Assembly: GCA_030453005.1 (NCBI GenBank)
Contig: JAKDLE010000109.1
Span: 1 to 7,856, forward strand
DNA: 7,856 nucleotides
From: Pseudonocardia sp.
Lineage (GTDB): Bacteria > Actinomycetota > Actinomycetes > Mycobacteriales > Pseudonocardiaceae
Direction of reading: 5' to 3'
Part shown: positions 1-5,275 of the stretch, piece after piece
Layout: each line of letters starts with the position of its first letter
Numbering within the stretch: the stretch's first letter is position 1
Position numbers and translations under genes: made by a program
Notes under the pieces: generated by a model
Seen by the model: only the letters and a program-made list of their open reading frames with translations
Told to the model about the DNA's origin: nothing
The model's database searches: none

Positions 1-15
1 ACCGACGTCGTCGGT
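1..15. repeat. Palindrome at the left edge, after dapA
   Basis: Arms ACCGACG and CGTCGGT flank one central T, about 45 bases past the dapA stop. It may be a weak terminator stem or a binding site belonging to a gene outside the window. Bases 16-59 hold no gene that I can support. Confidence 0.3.
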
Positions 16-59
16 TGATCTCCGAACGCGACGTCTGCGCCTTGATCAGCGAGGTGCGG

Positions 60-935
60 TCAGATCAGGCCTGCGGAACGGAGGGCGGCGCGGACGTCCT
101 CGTGGTGCATCTCGTCGAGCGGCACCAGCGGGAGCCGGATCCCCGCGGGCATCAGGCCCATCTCGGCGAGCGCCCACTTGACCGGGATCGGGTTCGGCTC
201 GGCGAACAGCACCCGGTGCAGCGCGGCGAGGTCGGCGTCGATCTCCGCGGCGAGCTCGGCGTCGCCCGCGAGCGCGGCGGCGCACATTCGGACCATCGCG
301 TCGGGCGCCACGTTGGCCGTCACCGAGATGTCGCCGTGGAACCCGGCGAGGATGCTGGCCCGGGCGGTGCCGTCGTCGCCGGAGTAGAGGGCGAAGCCCT
401 CCAAGCCGAGCGCGACCAGGTCGCGGACCCGGTCGAGATCGCCGAGCGCCTCCTTGAGCCCCACGATGTTGGGCACCGCGGCGAGCCGCTCCACGGTGGA
501 GGGCAGCATGTCGCAGCCGGTGCGGCCGGGCACGTTGTAGAGGATCTGCGGGATGTCGACGGCCTCGGCCACCGCGATGAAGTGCCGGTAGAGCCCCTCC
601 TGCGGAGGCTTGTTGTAGTAGGGCGTGACGAGCAGCGCGGCGTCGGCGCCTGCCGACTTCGCCGCCGCGGTGAGGTGGATCGCCTCAGCGGTGTTGTTCG
701 CACCGGTGCCCGCGATCACCGGGACGCGGCCCGCGGCCACCTCGATCGTGCGGCGGATGACCTCGGTGTGCTCGGCCACGTCGAGGGTGGACGACTCCCC
801 GGTCGTGCCGACCGACACGATGGCCGCGGTGCCCGCCTCGATCGTCCGGTCGACGATCTTGGCCAACGCGTCGTGGTCGACCGCACCGTCCTCCCGCATC
901 GGGGTGACGAGCGCGACCAGGCTTCCGACGATCAC
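60..935 (-). CDS. dapA: 4-hydroxy-tetrahydrodipicolinate synthase
   Basis: Condenses pyruvate with L-aspartate semialdehyde through a Schiff base, the first committed step to diaminopimelate and lysine, in the cytoplasm. The 291-aa TIM-barrel enzyme lines up with E. coli DapA residue for residue: T44 and T45 in GTTGES (43-48), Y107 in TPYYNKP, Y133 in LYNVPGRTGCD, R138, Schiff-base lysine K161 in GLKEALGD, and SVTANV (204-209). Of the E. coli lysine-feedback residues, S48, H56, N80, E84 and Y106 are kept, A49 is Ser and H53 is Val. The wording NVPGRTGCD and AEPNPIPVKWAL is that of proteobacterial DapA; typical actinobacterial DapA (for example M. tuberculosis) has DIPGR, SVIAH and a Lys at the H56 position. 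The GTG start has a good GGAGG. It lies 54 bases after the TspO-like gene, with no other lysine gene in view. It may be a second, acquired copy. A DapA-family aldolase of other specificity is less likely. Confidence 0.93.
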   Translation of the reverse strand: MIVGSLVALVTPMREDGAVDHDALAKIVDRTIEAGTAAIVSVGTTGESSTLDVAEHTEVIRRTIEVAAGRVPVIAGTGANNTAEAIHLTAAAKSAGADAALLVTPYYNKPPQEGLYRHFIAVAEAVDIPQILYNVPGRTGCDMLPSTVERLAAVPNIVGLKEALGDLDRVRDLVALGLEGFALYSGDDGTARASILAGFHGDISVTANVAPDAMVRMCAAALAGDAELAAEIDADLAALHRVLFAEPNPIPVKWALAEMGLMPAGIRLPLVPLDEMHHEDVRAALRSAGLI

Positions 936-940
936 CGGTT

Positions 941-945
941 CCTCC
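941..945 (-). promoter_or_regulatory. Shine-Dalgarno site of dapA
   Basis: GGAGG on the minus strand lies five bases before the GTG at 935 and supports that start, which also gives the expected DapA N-terminus. Confidence 0.7.
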
Positions 946-966
946 AGGAGAGACGAATCGATCGCG

Positions 967-972
967 ACGGTA
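967..972 (-). promoter_or_regulatory. Weak candidate -10 box upstream of dapA
   Basis: TACCGT on the minus strand fits TANNNT and would place a start near 960, leaving about 25 bases of leader with the dapA Shine-Dalgarno site. No clear -35 is seen. If it is not real, dapA is read from the phosphorylase/TspO-like transcript. Confidence 0.2.
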
Positions 973-977
973 CCCGT

Positions 978-990
978 ACGCCCCGGGCGT
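978..990 (-). terminator. Short hairpin at the end of the TspO-like gene
   Basis: Arms ACGCCC (978-983) and GGGCGT (985-990) around one C form a small GC stem that touches the TGA stop codon (990-992). It is too short and too close to the stop to be a confident terminator. It may attenuate read-through into dapA or be chance. Confidence 0.2.
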
Positions 991-1781
991 CAGCCGAACG
1001 CGGTGCGGATCGGGCTCCCGGCCGTGGAGAGGCGACGGCCCGTGGCGGTGAGCACGGCGACGATCGCGAGCAGCGCCGCCCCGCCGACAACCGTGGGGGC
1101 GCCGCCCAGCGCGATGCCCACCAGCGCCCACACCGCCGCGGCGGCGAACCCGACCACCGCGGTGCCCGACAGCACCACCCAGGCGAGGATCGCGGCGACG
1201 GCCAGCAGCACGACCACCGCGGCGATCGCGGGCAGCGCACCGGAACCGGGTAGCCCGGCCCACACACCGGTGGCCGCGGTACCCAGGACGGTGGCCAACG
1301 ACACCCATCCCGTGTAGAGCGCGACGGAGCCGCGGAACACCACCCGCTCCGCTACCCCGGCGGCGGGCAGCCGGCTCAACCGCCCGAACACCGTGGCCAG
1401 GCACACCAGCAGCGCGATGATCAGCAGCTCGGCCACCGGGATCAGGCGCGCCCCGAACGCCAGAACCCACGCCGGGTTGAGCACCGCCGACGCCGCCAGC
1501 CACCATCCGGTCCGCCGGTGGACCTCCCGACCCCGCTGCGACGGGAGCAGCTGGTAGACCGCGTAGGCGAGGAAGCCGACATAGATCGGGCCCCAGATCG
1601 CGAAGGCCCATCCCGCGGCCAGCAGCGGCGTGGCGTAGTCGCGCGCCACCGCCCCCACCGACTCGCCGACTGCGCCGCTCCCACCCAGTCCGGAGACGAC
1701 GATCTGCCCGACCGCGAGCACCGCCACGGCGGTACACCGCACCACGTCGACGGTGTCGGAACGGCGGGACGTGACGGTCAT
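990..1781 (-). CDS. TspO/MBR-like multi-pass membrane protein
   Basis: A 263-aa, strongly hydrophobic protein with about seven or eight predicted membrane helices, roughly at residues 14-32, 50-79 (long, perhaps two turns), 93-110, 114-134, 150-171, 184-204, 207-226 and 229-246. Tryptophans cluster at helix ends (W58, W63, W93, W94, W105, W159, W174, W201, W218). The segment AGWAFAIWGPIYVGFLAY (56-73) matches the usual wording of proteins annotated as tryptophan-rich sensory protein or TspO/MBR-like. A classical TspO has about 160 aa and five helices, so this is the longer relative, and porphyrin or sterol binding should not be assumed. The ATG at 1781 overlaps the stop of the phosphorylase-like gene (ATGA), which favours this start. 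An in-frame GTG at 1787 has a G-run about eight bases upstream and is nearly as good. The family call is moderate; the membrane location is firm. Confidence 0.65.
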   Translation of the reverse strand: MTVTSRRSDTVDVVRCTAVAVLAVGQIVVSGLGGSGAVGESVGAVARDYATPLLAAGWAFAIWGPIYVGFLAYAVYQLLPSQRGREVHRRTGWWLAASAVLNPAWVLAFGARLIPVAELLIIALLVCLATVFGRLSRLPAAGVAERVVFRGSVALYTGWVSLATVLGTAATGVWAGLPGSGALPAIAAVVVLLAVAAILAWVVLSGTAVVGFAAAAVWALVGIALGGAPTVVGGAALLAIVAVLTATGRRLSTAGSPIRTAFG

Positions 1782-2650
1782 GGGCACATCATCGACCCCC
1801 CGTCCGACGCCGGCCACCCGGGTCGTCCGTCGGGTGCGACGACGCCGGAGCCGGTCGGTCGCTCCGACCCCCGAACCGCGGCGACGACGGCTCGGGTGAC
1901 GGCCAGCGCGTCCTGCACCCCGTTGTCGCAGCCCTTCTCGAAGCCCTCGCCGTCGATGACCGGCGAGTTGGTGATGTGCGCCACGCAGACCACCGCCGCA
2001 CCGGTCGCCGCCGCATAGGCGTACAGCGCGGCCGCCTCCATCTCCACGCAGACAGCCCCCTCCGACGCGGCGGCGGCGATCGCGGTGGCCGTCTCGCGGT
2101 AGGGCGCGTCCGTCGTCCAGGACGAGCCGGTGAGCACCGGCTCCGGGAGGTGCTCGAACGCGTCGTCGAGGAGCTTCGCCAGTGCGGGGTCCAGCAGGCT
2201 CCAGCAGGCAGGCGGGAGGTAGTGCAGGCTCGTCCCCTCGTCGCGCAGGGCCCGATCGACCAGTACGAAGTACGGCGGATCACCGAGAGGAGAGATCCGG
2301 CCCGCGGAGGTGAGGCTCACTACCAGCTCACAGCCCGAGGCCGCGAGCTGCTCGGCCACCAGCACGGCGAACGGAGCCCCCACGGCCAGCCCGACCACAC
2401 CGACCTCGATGCCGTCGAGGTCCATCGTCCACATCACGGTGTGGAAGCACGCCCACCCCGGGTGCGGACGCCCCCGTCCGGTCACCTCGAGGTGGCGGAC
2501 GATGTCGCCGTCGGGGTCGAGCAGGCAGACCGCGGGCACCGCCACGTCGGGGAGCCTCCGCTGGCGGCGGACCTCGCGGAGCAGGTTCACCGGCTCGAAC
2601 AACGACCGTGCGCGGTGGTCCTTCGCGGCGAGCGGCGGGAGATCGTTCAC
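1778..2650 (-). CDS. Nucleoside phosphorylase-fold protein, substrate unknown
   Basis: A 290-aa protein of the purine/uridine phosphorylase superfamily (PNP_UDP_1), a cytoplasmic family that splits nucleosides to a base and sugar. Family marks are GLAVGAPFAVLVAE (87-100, in place of the GMGGPSA glycine loop), SLTSAGRISP (112-121), WTTDAPYRET (178-187) and CVEMEAAALYAYA (201-213), whose EMEAA binds the ribose. Two key positions differ by eye from E. coli PNP: the phosphate-binding Arg before the GSCG-like turn is Ser112, and the catalytic Asp of purine enzymes is Asn228 (AHITNSP), as in uridine phosphorylases. The N-terminal phosphate loop is also not recognisable. It resembles an uncharacterised actinobacterial group annotated only as nucleoside phosphorylase. 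The GTG at 2650 follows an in-frame TGA by four codons, so it is the first possible start. The last 30 residues look disordered. Its stop overlaps the next gene as ATGA. Fold likely; reaction uncertain. Confidence 0.8.
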   Translation of the reverse strand: MNDLPPLAAKDHRARSLFEPVNLLREVRRQRRLPDVAVPAVCLLDPDGDIVRHLEVTGRGRPHPGWACFHTVMWTMDLDGIEVGVVGLAVGAPFAVLVAEQLAASGCELVVSLTSAGRISPLGDPPYFVLVDRALRDEGTSLHYLPPACWSLLDPALAKLLDDAFEHLPEPVLTGSSWTTDAPYRETATAIAAAASEGAVCVEMEAAALYAYAAATGAAVVCVAHITNSPVIDGEGFEKGCDNGVQDALAVTRAVVAAVRGSERPTGSGVVAPDGRPGWPASDGGSMMCP

Positions 2651-2671
2651 GGCCTCATCCCATCAGAGGCC
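2651..2671 (-). promoter_or_regulatory. Hairpin abutting the phosphorylase-like start codon
   Basis: Perfect six-base arms GGCCTC (2651-2656) and GAGGCC (2666-2671) enclose a nine-base loop. In the mRNA the 3' arm GAGGCC touches the GTG start at 2650 and holds the only Shine-Dalgarno-like bases (GAGG) near it. Folding would therefore hide the ribosome binding site. A regulatory role is inference; no ligand or protein partner can be read from the sequence. Confidence 0.35.
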
Positions 2672-2715
2672 ACCCCCGCCCGGCGCGTCACCGGCTCGAA
2701 AGATGTCGGCATGGT

Positions 2716-2737
2716 GCGGCGCCGACGGGTGCGCCGC
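2716..2737 (-). terminator. Seven-pair GC hairpin after ndk, candidate terminator
   Basis: Perfect arms GCGGCGC (2716-2722) and GCGCCGC (2731-2737) enclose an eight-base loop, about 27 bases past the ndk stop. In the direction of transcription it is followed at some distance by a short pyrimidine stretch (ATCTTTC), not a true U-tract. The position between ndk and the next gene set fits an intrinsic terminator of the T-poor actinomycete kind. An overlapping alternative pairing, GTCGGC (2705-2710) with GCCGAC (2721-2726), is also possible. Confidence 0.4.
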
Positions 2738-2744
2738 TCCTGGA

Positions 2745-2758
2745 GGCCCCGGAGGGCC
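2745..2758 (-). terminator. Hairpin just after ndk, candidate terminator
   Basis: Arms GGCCC and GGGCC close a four-base loop, five bases past the ndk stop codon. It forms a pair with the stronger hairpin at 2716-2737. No T-tract follows. Confidence 0.35.
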
Positions 2759-2763
2759 GCCGG

Positions 2764-3174
2764 TCACAGGTTCGGGAACCAGAGCTTGATCTCCCGCGCG
2801 GCGCTCTCGACCGAGTCGGAGCCGTGGACGAGGTTCGACTGGGTCTCCAGGCCGAAGTCGCCACGGATCGTGCCCGGGGTGGCCTTCTCGACGGGGTCGG
2901 TGCCCCCGGCGAGCTGACGCCACGCCGCGATGGCGCGCGGCCCCTCGACCACGGCGGAGAGCACCGGGCCGGAGGTGATGAACTCCAGGAGGGAGTCGAA
3001 GAAGGGCTTGCCGTCGTGCTCGGCGTAGTGCTGGGCCGCCAGCTCGCGGTCGACGGTGCGCAGCTCGAGGGCGACGATGTGGAGGCCCTTGCGTTCGATG
3101 CGGGCGAGTACCTCGCCGACGAGCTTGCGCTCCACGCCGTCGGGCTTGACGAGGACCAGGGTGCGTTCAGTCAC
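2764..3174 (-). CDS. ndk: Nucleoside diphosphate kinase
   Basis: Transfers the gamma phosphate of ATP to nucleoside diphosphates through a phosphohistidine intermediate, balancing NTP and dNTP pools in the cytoplasm. The 136-aa length equals the M. tuberculosis enzyme, and the wording is very close to it. The catalytic His is H117 in NLVHGSDS (114-121). Nucleotide-contact residues expected for the family are present: K10 in KPDG, Y50, F58-F59 region, R86, T92 in GGTDP, R104 in GTIRGDF and N114. The GTG at 3174 gives the exact family N-terminus ([13 protein letters not shown]). It lacks a Shine-Dalgarno site and may be read from a leaderless mRNA. It sits 171 bases after the DUF4233 gene, the same neighbour as in mycobacteria, but the gap, hairpin and -10-like box suggest separate transcription. 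Nothing is missing or odd in the protein. Confidence 0.98.
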   Translation of the reverse strand: MTERTLVLVKPDGVERKLVGEVLARIERKGLHIVALELRTVDRELAAQHYAEHDGKPFFDSLLEFITSGPVLSAVVEGPRAIAAWRQLAGGTDPVEKATPGTIRGDFGLETQSNLVHGSDSVESAAREIKLWFPNL

Positions 3175-3181
3175 GTGGACC

Positions 3182-3187
3182 AGCGTA
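3182..3187 (-). promoter_or_regulatory. Candidate -10 box for a leaderless ndk transcript
   Basis: On the minus strand the box reads TACGCT, matching the actinobacterial TANNNT consensus. Seven bases separate it from the GTG start of ndk, so transcription would begin at or next to the start codon. No convincing -35 element is visible about 17 bases upstream, and no Shine-Dalgarno sequence lies before the GTG. Together these fit a leaderless mRNA. It is a short match in a GC-rich background, so it is only a candidate. Confidence 0.4.
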
Positions 3188-3209
3188 TCGACCGCTCCGG
3201 CTCCGCTCG

Positions 3210-3224
3210 CGGGGCCCGGCCCCG
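3210..3224 (-). terminator. GC hairpin after DUF4233, candidate terminator
   Basis: The 15 bases form arms CGGGGCC and GGCCCCG around a single central C, so in RNA about six GC pairs close a three-base loop. It lies about 120 bases past the DUF4233 stop and about 35 bases upstream of the ndk start. No T-run follows in the minus direction, as is common in actinomycetes. It could end the valS-folC-DUF4233 transcript, or it may only be a GC-rich palindrome next to the ndk promoter. Confidence 0.35.
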
Positions 3225-3345
3225 AGACCGGTCGGCCACCCGGGGAGGGCGGCGACAGCCCGATGATCGTCGCACCGGAACCCCAGGCAGGGCAGGGCGC
3301 GCTCCCCGTTCCCGGACGCCGATCGCCGACGGGCCGGGCGCACGC

Positions 3346-3726
3346 CTACTGATCCGGGGCCTGCTGGCTCGGCAGCTCGCCGCGCTCCATCCGCAGCGCG
3401 ACGTCGCGGCGCAGGAGCAGCAGGCTGGCCCAGACCAGCGCGAACACCACCCCCATGATGGCCAGCGCGGGCACCAGGAGGCCGCACGCGATCACCGCCA
3501 CCTGCAGCACCAGGGCCAGTGCCAGGCCCCAGGGACGCCGCTGCAGCCCCGACGCGACGATCATGCCGACCGCCACCGCGGCGATCAGCCCGACGCCGAG
3601 CGGTGTGGCGCCGTCGCCGAACTTCGGCAGGACCAGCAGCCCGAGCAGCACCACGATCGACTCGAGCACGAGGGTGGCCGCGAACACGCCGCGGATGCCC
3701 TTCATCGGGTCGGGAGGTGCGGTCAC
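3346..3726 (-). CDS. Small four-helix membrane protein, DUF4233 family
   Basis: A 126-aa protein of unknown function, predicted to sit in the cytoplasmic membrane. Four hydrophobic helices are visible at about residues 13-34, 42-60, 66-85 and 86-105. They are followed by a charged tail rich in Arg, Glu and Gln, presumably cytoplasmic. The loop between helices 2 and 3 carries LQRRPWG (61-67), a short basic turn. The GTG start at 3726 was chosen because AGGAGG lies four bases upstream; the open frame extends further into folC but has no support there. Met8 is a weaker alternative. The gene lies 73 bases after folC and before ndk, the same place as Rv2446c in M. tuberculosis, which is the main reason for the family call. 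Its persistence beside folC hints at a linked role, but nothing in the sequence says what. It ends in TAG, while the other six genes end in TGA. Confidence 0.85.
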   Translation of the reverse strand: MTAPPDPMKGIRGVFAATLVLESIVVLLGLLVLPKFGDGATPLGVGLIAAVAVGMIVASGLQRRPWGLALALVLQVAVIACGLLVPALAIMGVVFALVWASLLLLRRDVALRMERGELPSQQAPDQ

Positions 3727-3730
3727 GCTA

Positions 3731-3736
3731 CCTCCT
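3731..3736 (-). promoter_or_regulatory. Shine-Dalgarno site that fixes the DUF4233 start
   Basis: On the minus strand the sequence reads AGGAGG, then TAGC, then GTG. This is the strongest ribosome binding site in the window. It selects the GTG at 3726 over upstream in-frame starts that lie within folC. Confidence 0.7.
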
Positions 3737-3799
3737 CGCTGAAGCTCGTCGGCCGCGTTCCCGGCGGTGCTGCATCCGACGGTGACCTCCCCAGCTCGG

Positions 3800-5275
3800 T
3801 CACGCGGGCTCCCTACCGAACATCGTGCGCGTCTCCCCCACTGTGACGACCGATCCGGTGACGACCACGCCGACGCCCGACTCGCCGCCCTCCTCGGCCA
3901 GCTCACCCGCCTGCTCGACGGCGGCGGTGAGCACCGGCTCGACGCTCACGCGGTCGGCGCCGAACACCTCGGTGGCCAGCGCGCCGAGCGTGTCGGCGTC
4001 GATCGCCCGGAGCGAGGAGCTGGCCGTGATCACTACCTCGTGCAGCACGGGCTCCAGCTCGGCGAGGATGCCCCGCGCGTCCTTCTCCCGCATCACGCCG
4101 ACGACCCCGACCAGGCGGGTGAACCGGAACTCGGCGGCGAGGGCCGCGGCGAGTGCCCGGGCGCCGTGCGGGTTGTGAGCGGCGTCGGCGAGCACCGTCG
4201 GCACGCCCTGCCCCGCGGCGAGCCGCTCCAGGCGGCCCGGCGAGGTGACGCCCGCGAACGCGGCACGCACCGCGTCGGCGTCGAGGGGCTGCGTGGGCCC
4301 GGCGCCGATCAGTGCCTCCGCCGCGGCCAGCGCGAGCGCGGCGTTGGACGCCTGGTGCTCACCGTGCAGCGGCAGGAAGACGTCGTCGTAGGTGCCCGAG
4401 AGACCGCGCAGCGCGAGCCGCTGCCCGCCCACCGCCACCTCCCGCTCGGCGACCCCGAACTCGGCGCCCTCGCGGGCCACCTGCGCGCCGACCTCCACAC
4501 AGCGCTCCACCAGCACCTCGGCGACCCGCTTGTCCTGCGCGGCCAGCACGGCCACCGCGCCGGGCTTGATGATCCCGGCCTTCTCGCGGGCGATGGCCAG
4601 GATGTCGGTGCCGAGGAACTCGGCGTGGTCCAGGCCGATCGGCGTGACCACCGCGACGGCGCCGTCGGCGACGTTGGTGGCGTCCCACCGCCCTCCGAGC
4701 CCGACCTCGACGATCCCGGCCTCGACCGGCGCGTCCGCGAACGCCGCGAAGCCCATCGCCGTGAGCACCTCGAACTTGCTCAGCGTCCCGTGCCGCCCGT
4801 CGACGATGTCGAGGAACGGCTCGACGTCGCGGTAGATCTCGACGTAGCGCTCCGGCGTCACGGGCCGGTTGTCGACGTTGATCCGTTCGGTGGCGCGCTG
4901 CAGGTGCGGGCTGGTGTAGCGCCCGGTGCGCAGGCCGATCTCGGTGAGCAGGGCGTCGACCATCCGCGCGGTGGACGTCTTGCCGTTGGTGCCGGTCAGG
5001 TGCACGACGGGGTAGCCGCGGTGCGGGTCGCCCAGCGCGTCGGTCAACGCCGAGATGCGGTCGGTGGAGGGCTCCATGACGGTCTCGGGCCACCGCCGGT
5101 CCAGCTCCGCCTCGACCGCGAGGAACTCCGCGAACCCGACGACGCTCGACGTCGCGGGCACCACGTCGGGCGAGTCGCGGCCGCGGATGGCGTCGAGGAC
5201 GTGGGACACGATTCCATCCTCGACGTCGCGAGCCTCGGGCTCGGGGATCTCCCCGGTGCCCTCGGGGCCGGTCAC
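3800..5275 (-). CDS. folC: Bifunctional dihydrofolate synthase / folylpolyglutamate synthase
   Basis: Mur-ligase-family ATP-dependent enzyme. It adds L-glutamate to dihydropteroate to make dihydrofolate, then extends folate polyglutamate tails. The protein is 491 aa, close to the M. tuberculosis enzyme. Motifs seen: P-loop GTNGKTS (95-101), omega loop [12 protein letters not shown] (121-132), [12 protein letters not shown] (190-201), REKAGIIK (230-237, with the lysine expected to be carbamylated at 232), HGEHQASN (304-311), SPGRLE (345-350) and DAAHNPHG (364-371) opening the C-terminal domain. The GTG at 5275 overlaps the valS stop as GTGA, which suggests translational coupling. No Shine-Dalgarno site precedes it. 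An in-frame GTG at 5209 (residue 23) has GAGG eight bases upstream and is a credible alternative, giving 469 aa. The first 40 or so residues are acidic, poorly conserved linker, so either start leaves the enzyme intact. Both activities are inferred from the family. Confidence 0.96.
   Translation of the reverse strand: MTGPEGTGEIPEPEARDVEDGIVSHVLDAIRGRDSPDVVPATSSVVGFAEFLAVEAELDRRWPETVMEPSTDRISALTDALGDPHRGYPVVHLTGTNGKTSTARMVDALLTEIGLRTGRYTSPHLQRATERINVDNRPVTPERYVEIYRDVEPFLDIVDGRHGTLSKFEVLTAMGFAAFADAPVEAGIVEVGLGGRWDATNVADGAVAVVTPIGLDHAEFLGTDILAIAREKAGIIKPGAVAVLAAQDKRVAEVLVERCVEVGAQVAREGAEFGVAEREVAVGGQRLALRGLSGTYDDVFLPLHGEHQASNAALALAAAEALIGAGPTQPLDADAVRAAFAGVTSPGRLERLAAGQGVPTVLADAAHNPHGARALAAALAAEFRFTRLVGVVGVMREKDARGILAELEPVLHEVVITASSSLRAIDADTLGALATEVFGADRVSVEPVLTAAVEQAGELAEEGGESGVGVVVTGSVVTVGETRTMFGREPA

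Noticed and set aside
15..1253. A 412-aa open frame on the plus strand opposite dapA and the TspO-like gene
   Set aside because: Low-complexity antisense product spanning two real genes and their gap.
3225..3345. Possible small gene or RNA in the gap between DUF4233 and ndk
   Set aside because: No start with a ribosome site, no convincing structure beyond the stem at 3210-3224, and no recognised RNA motif.
2608..3846. A 412-aa open frame on the plus strand opposite ndk and DUF4233
   Set aside because: Crosses several genes and gaps, with Arg/Gln/Gly-rich nonsense composition and no motif.
3727..3906. N-terminal extension of the DUF4233 gene into folC
   Set aside because: The added residues show no conservation pattern, and AGGAGG sits just before the GTG at 3726.
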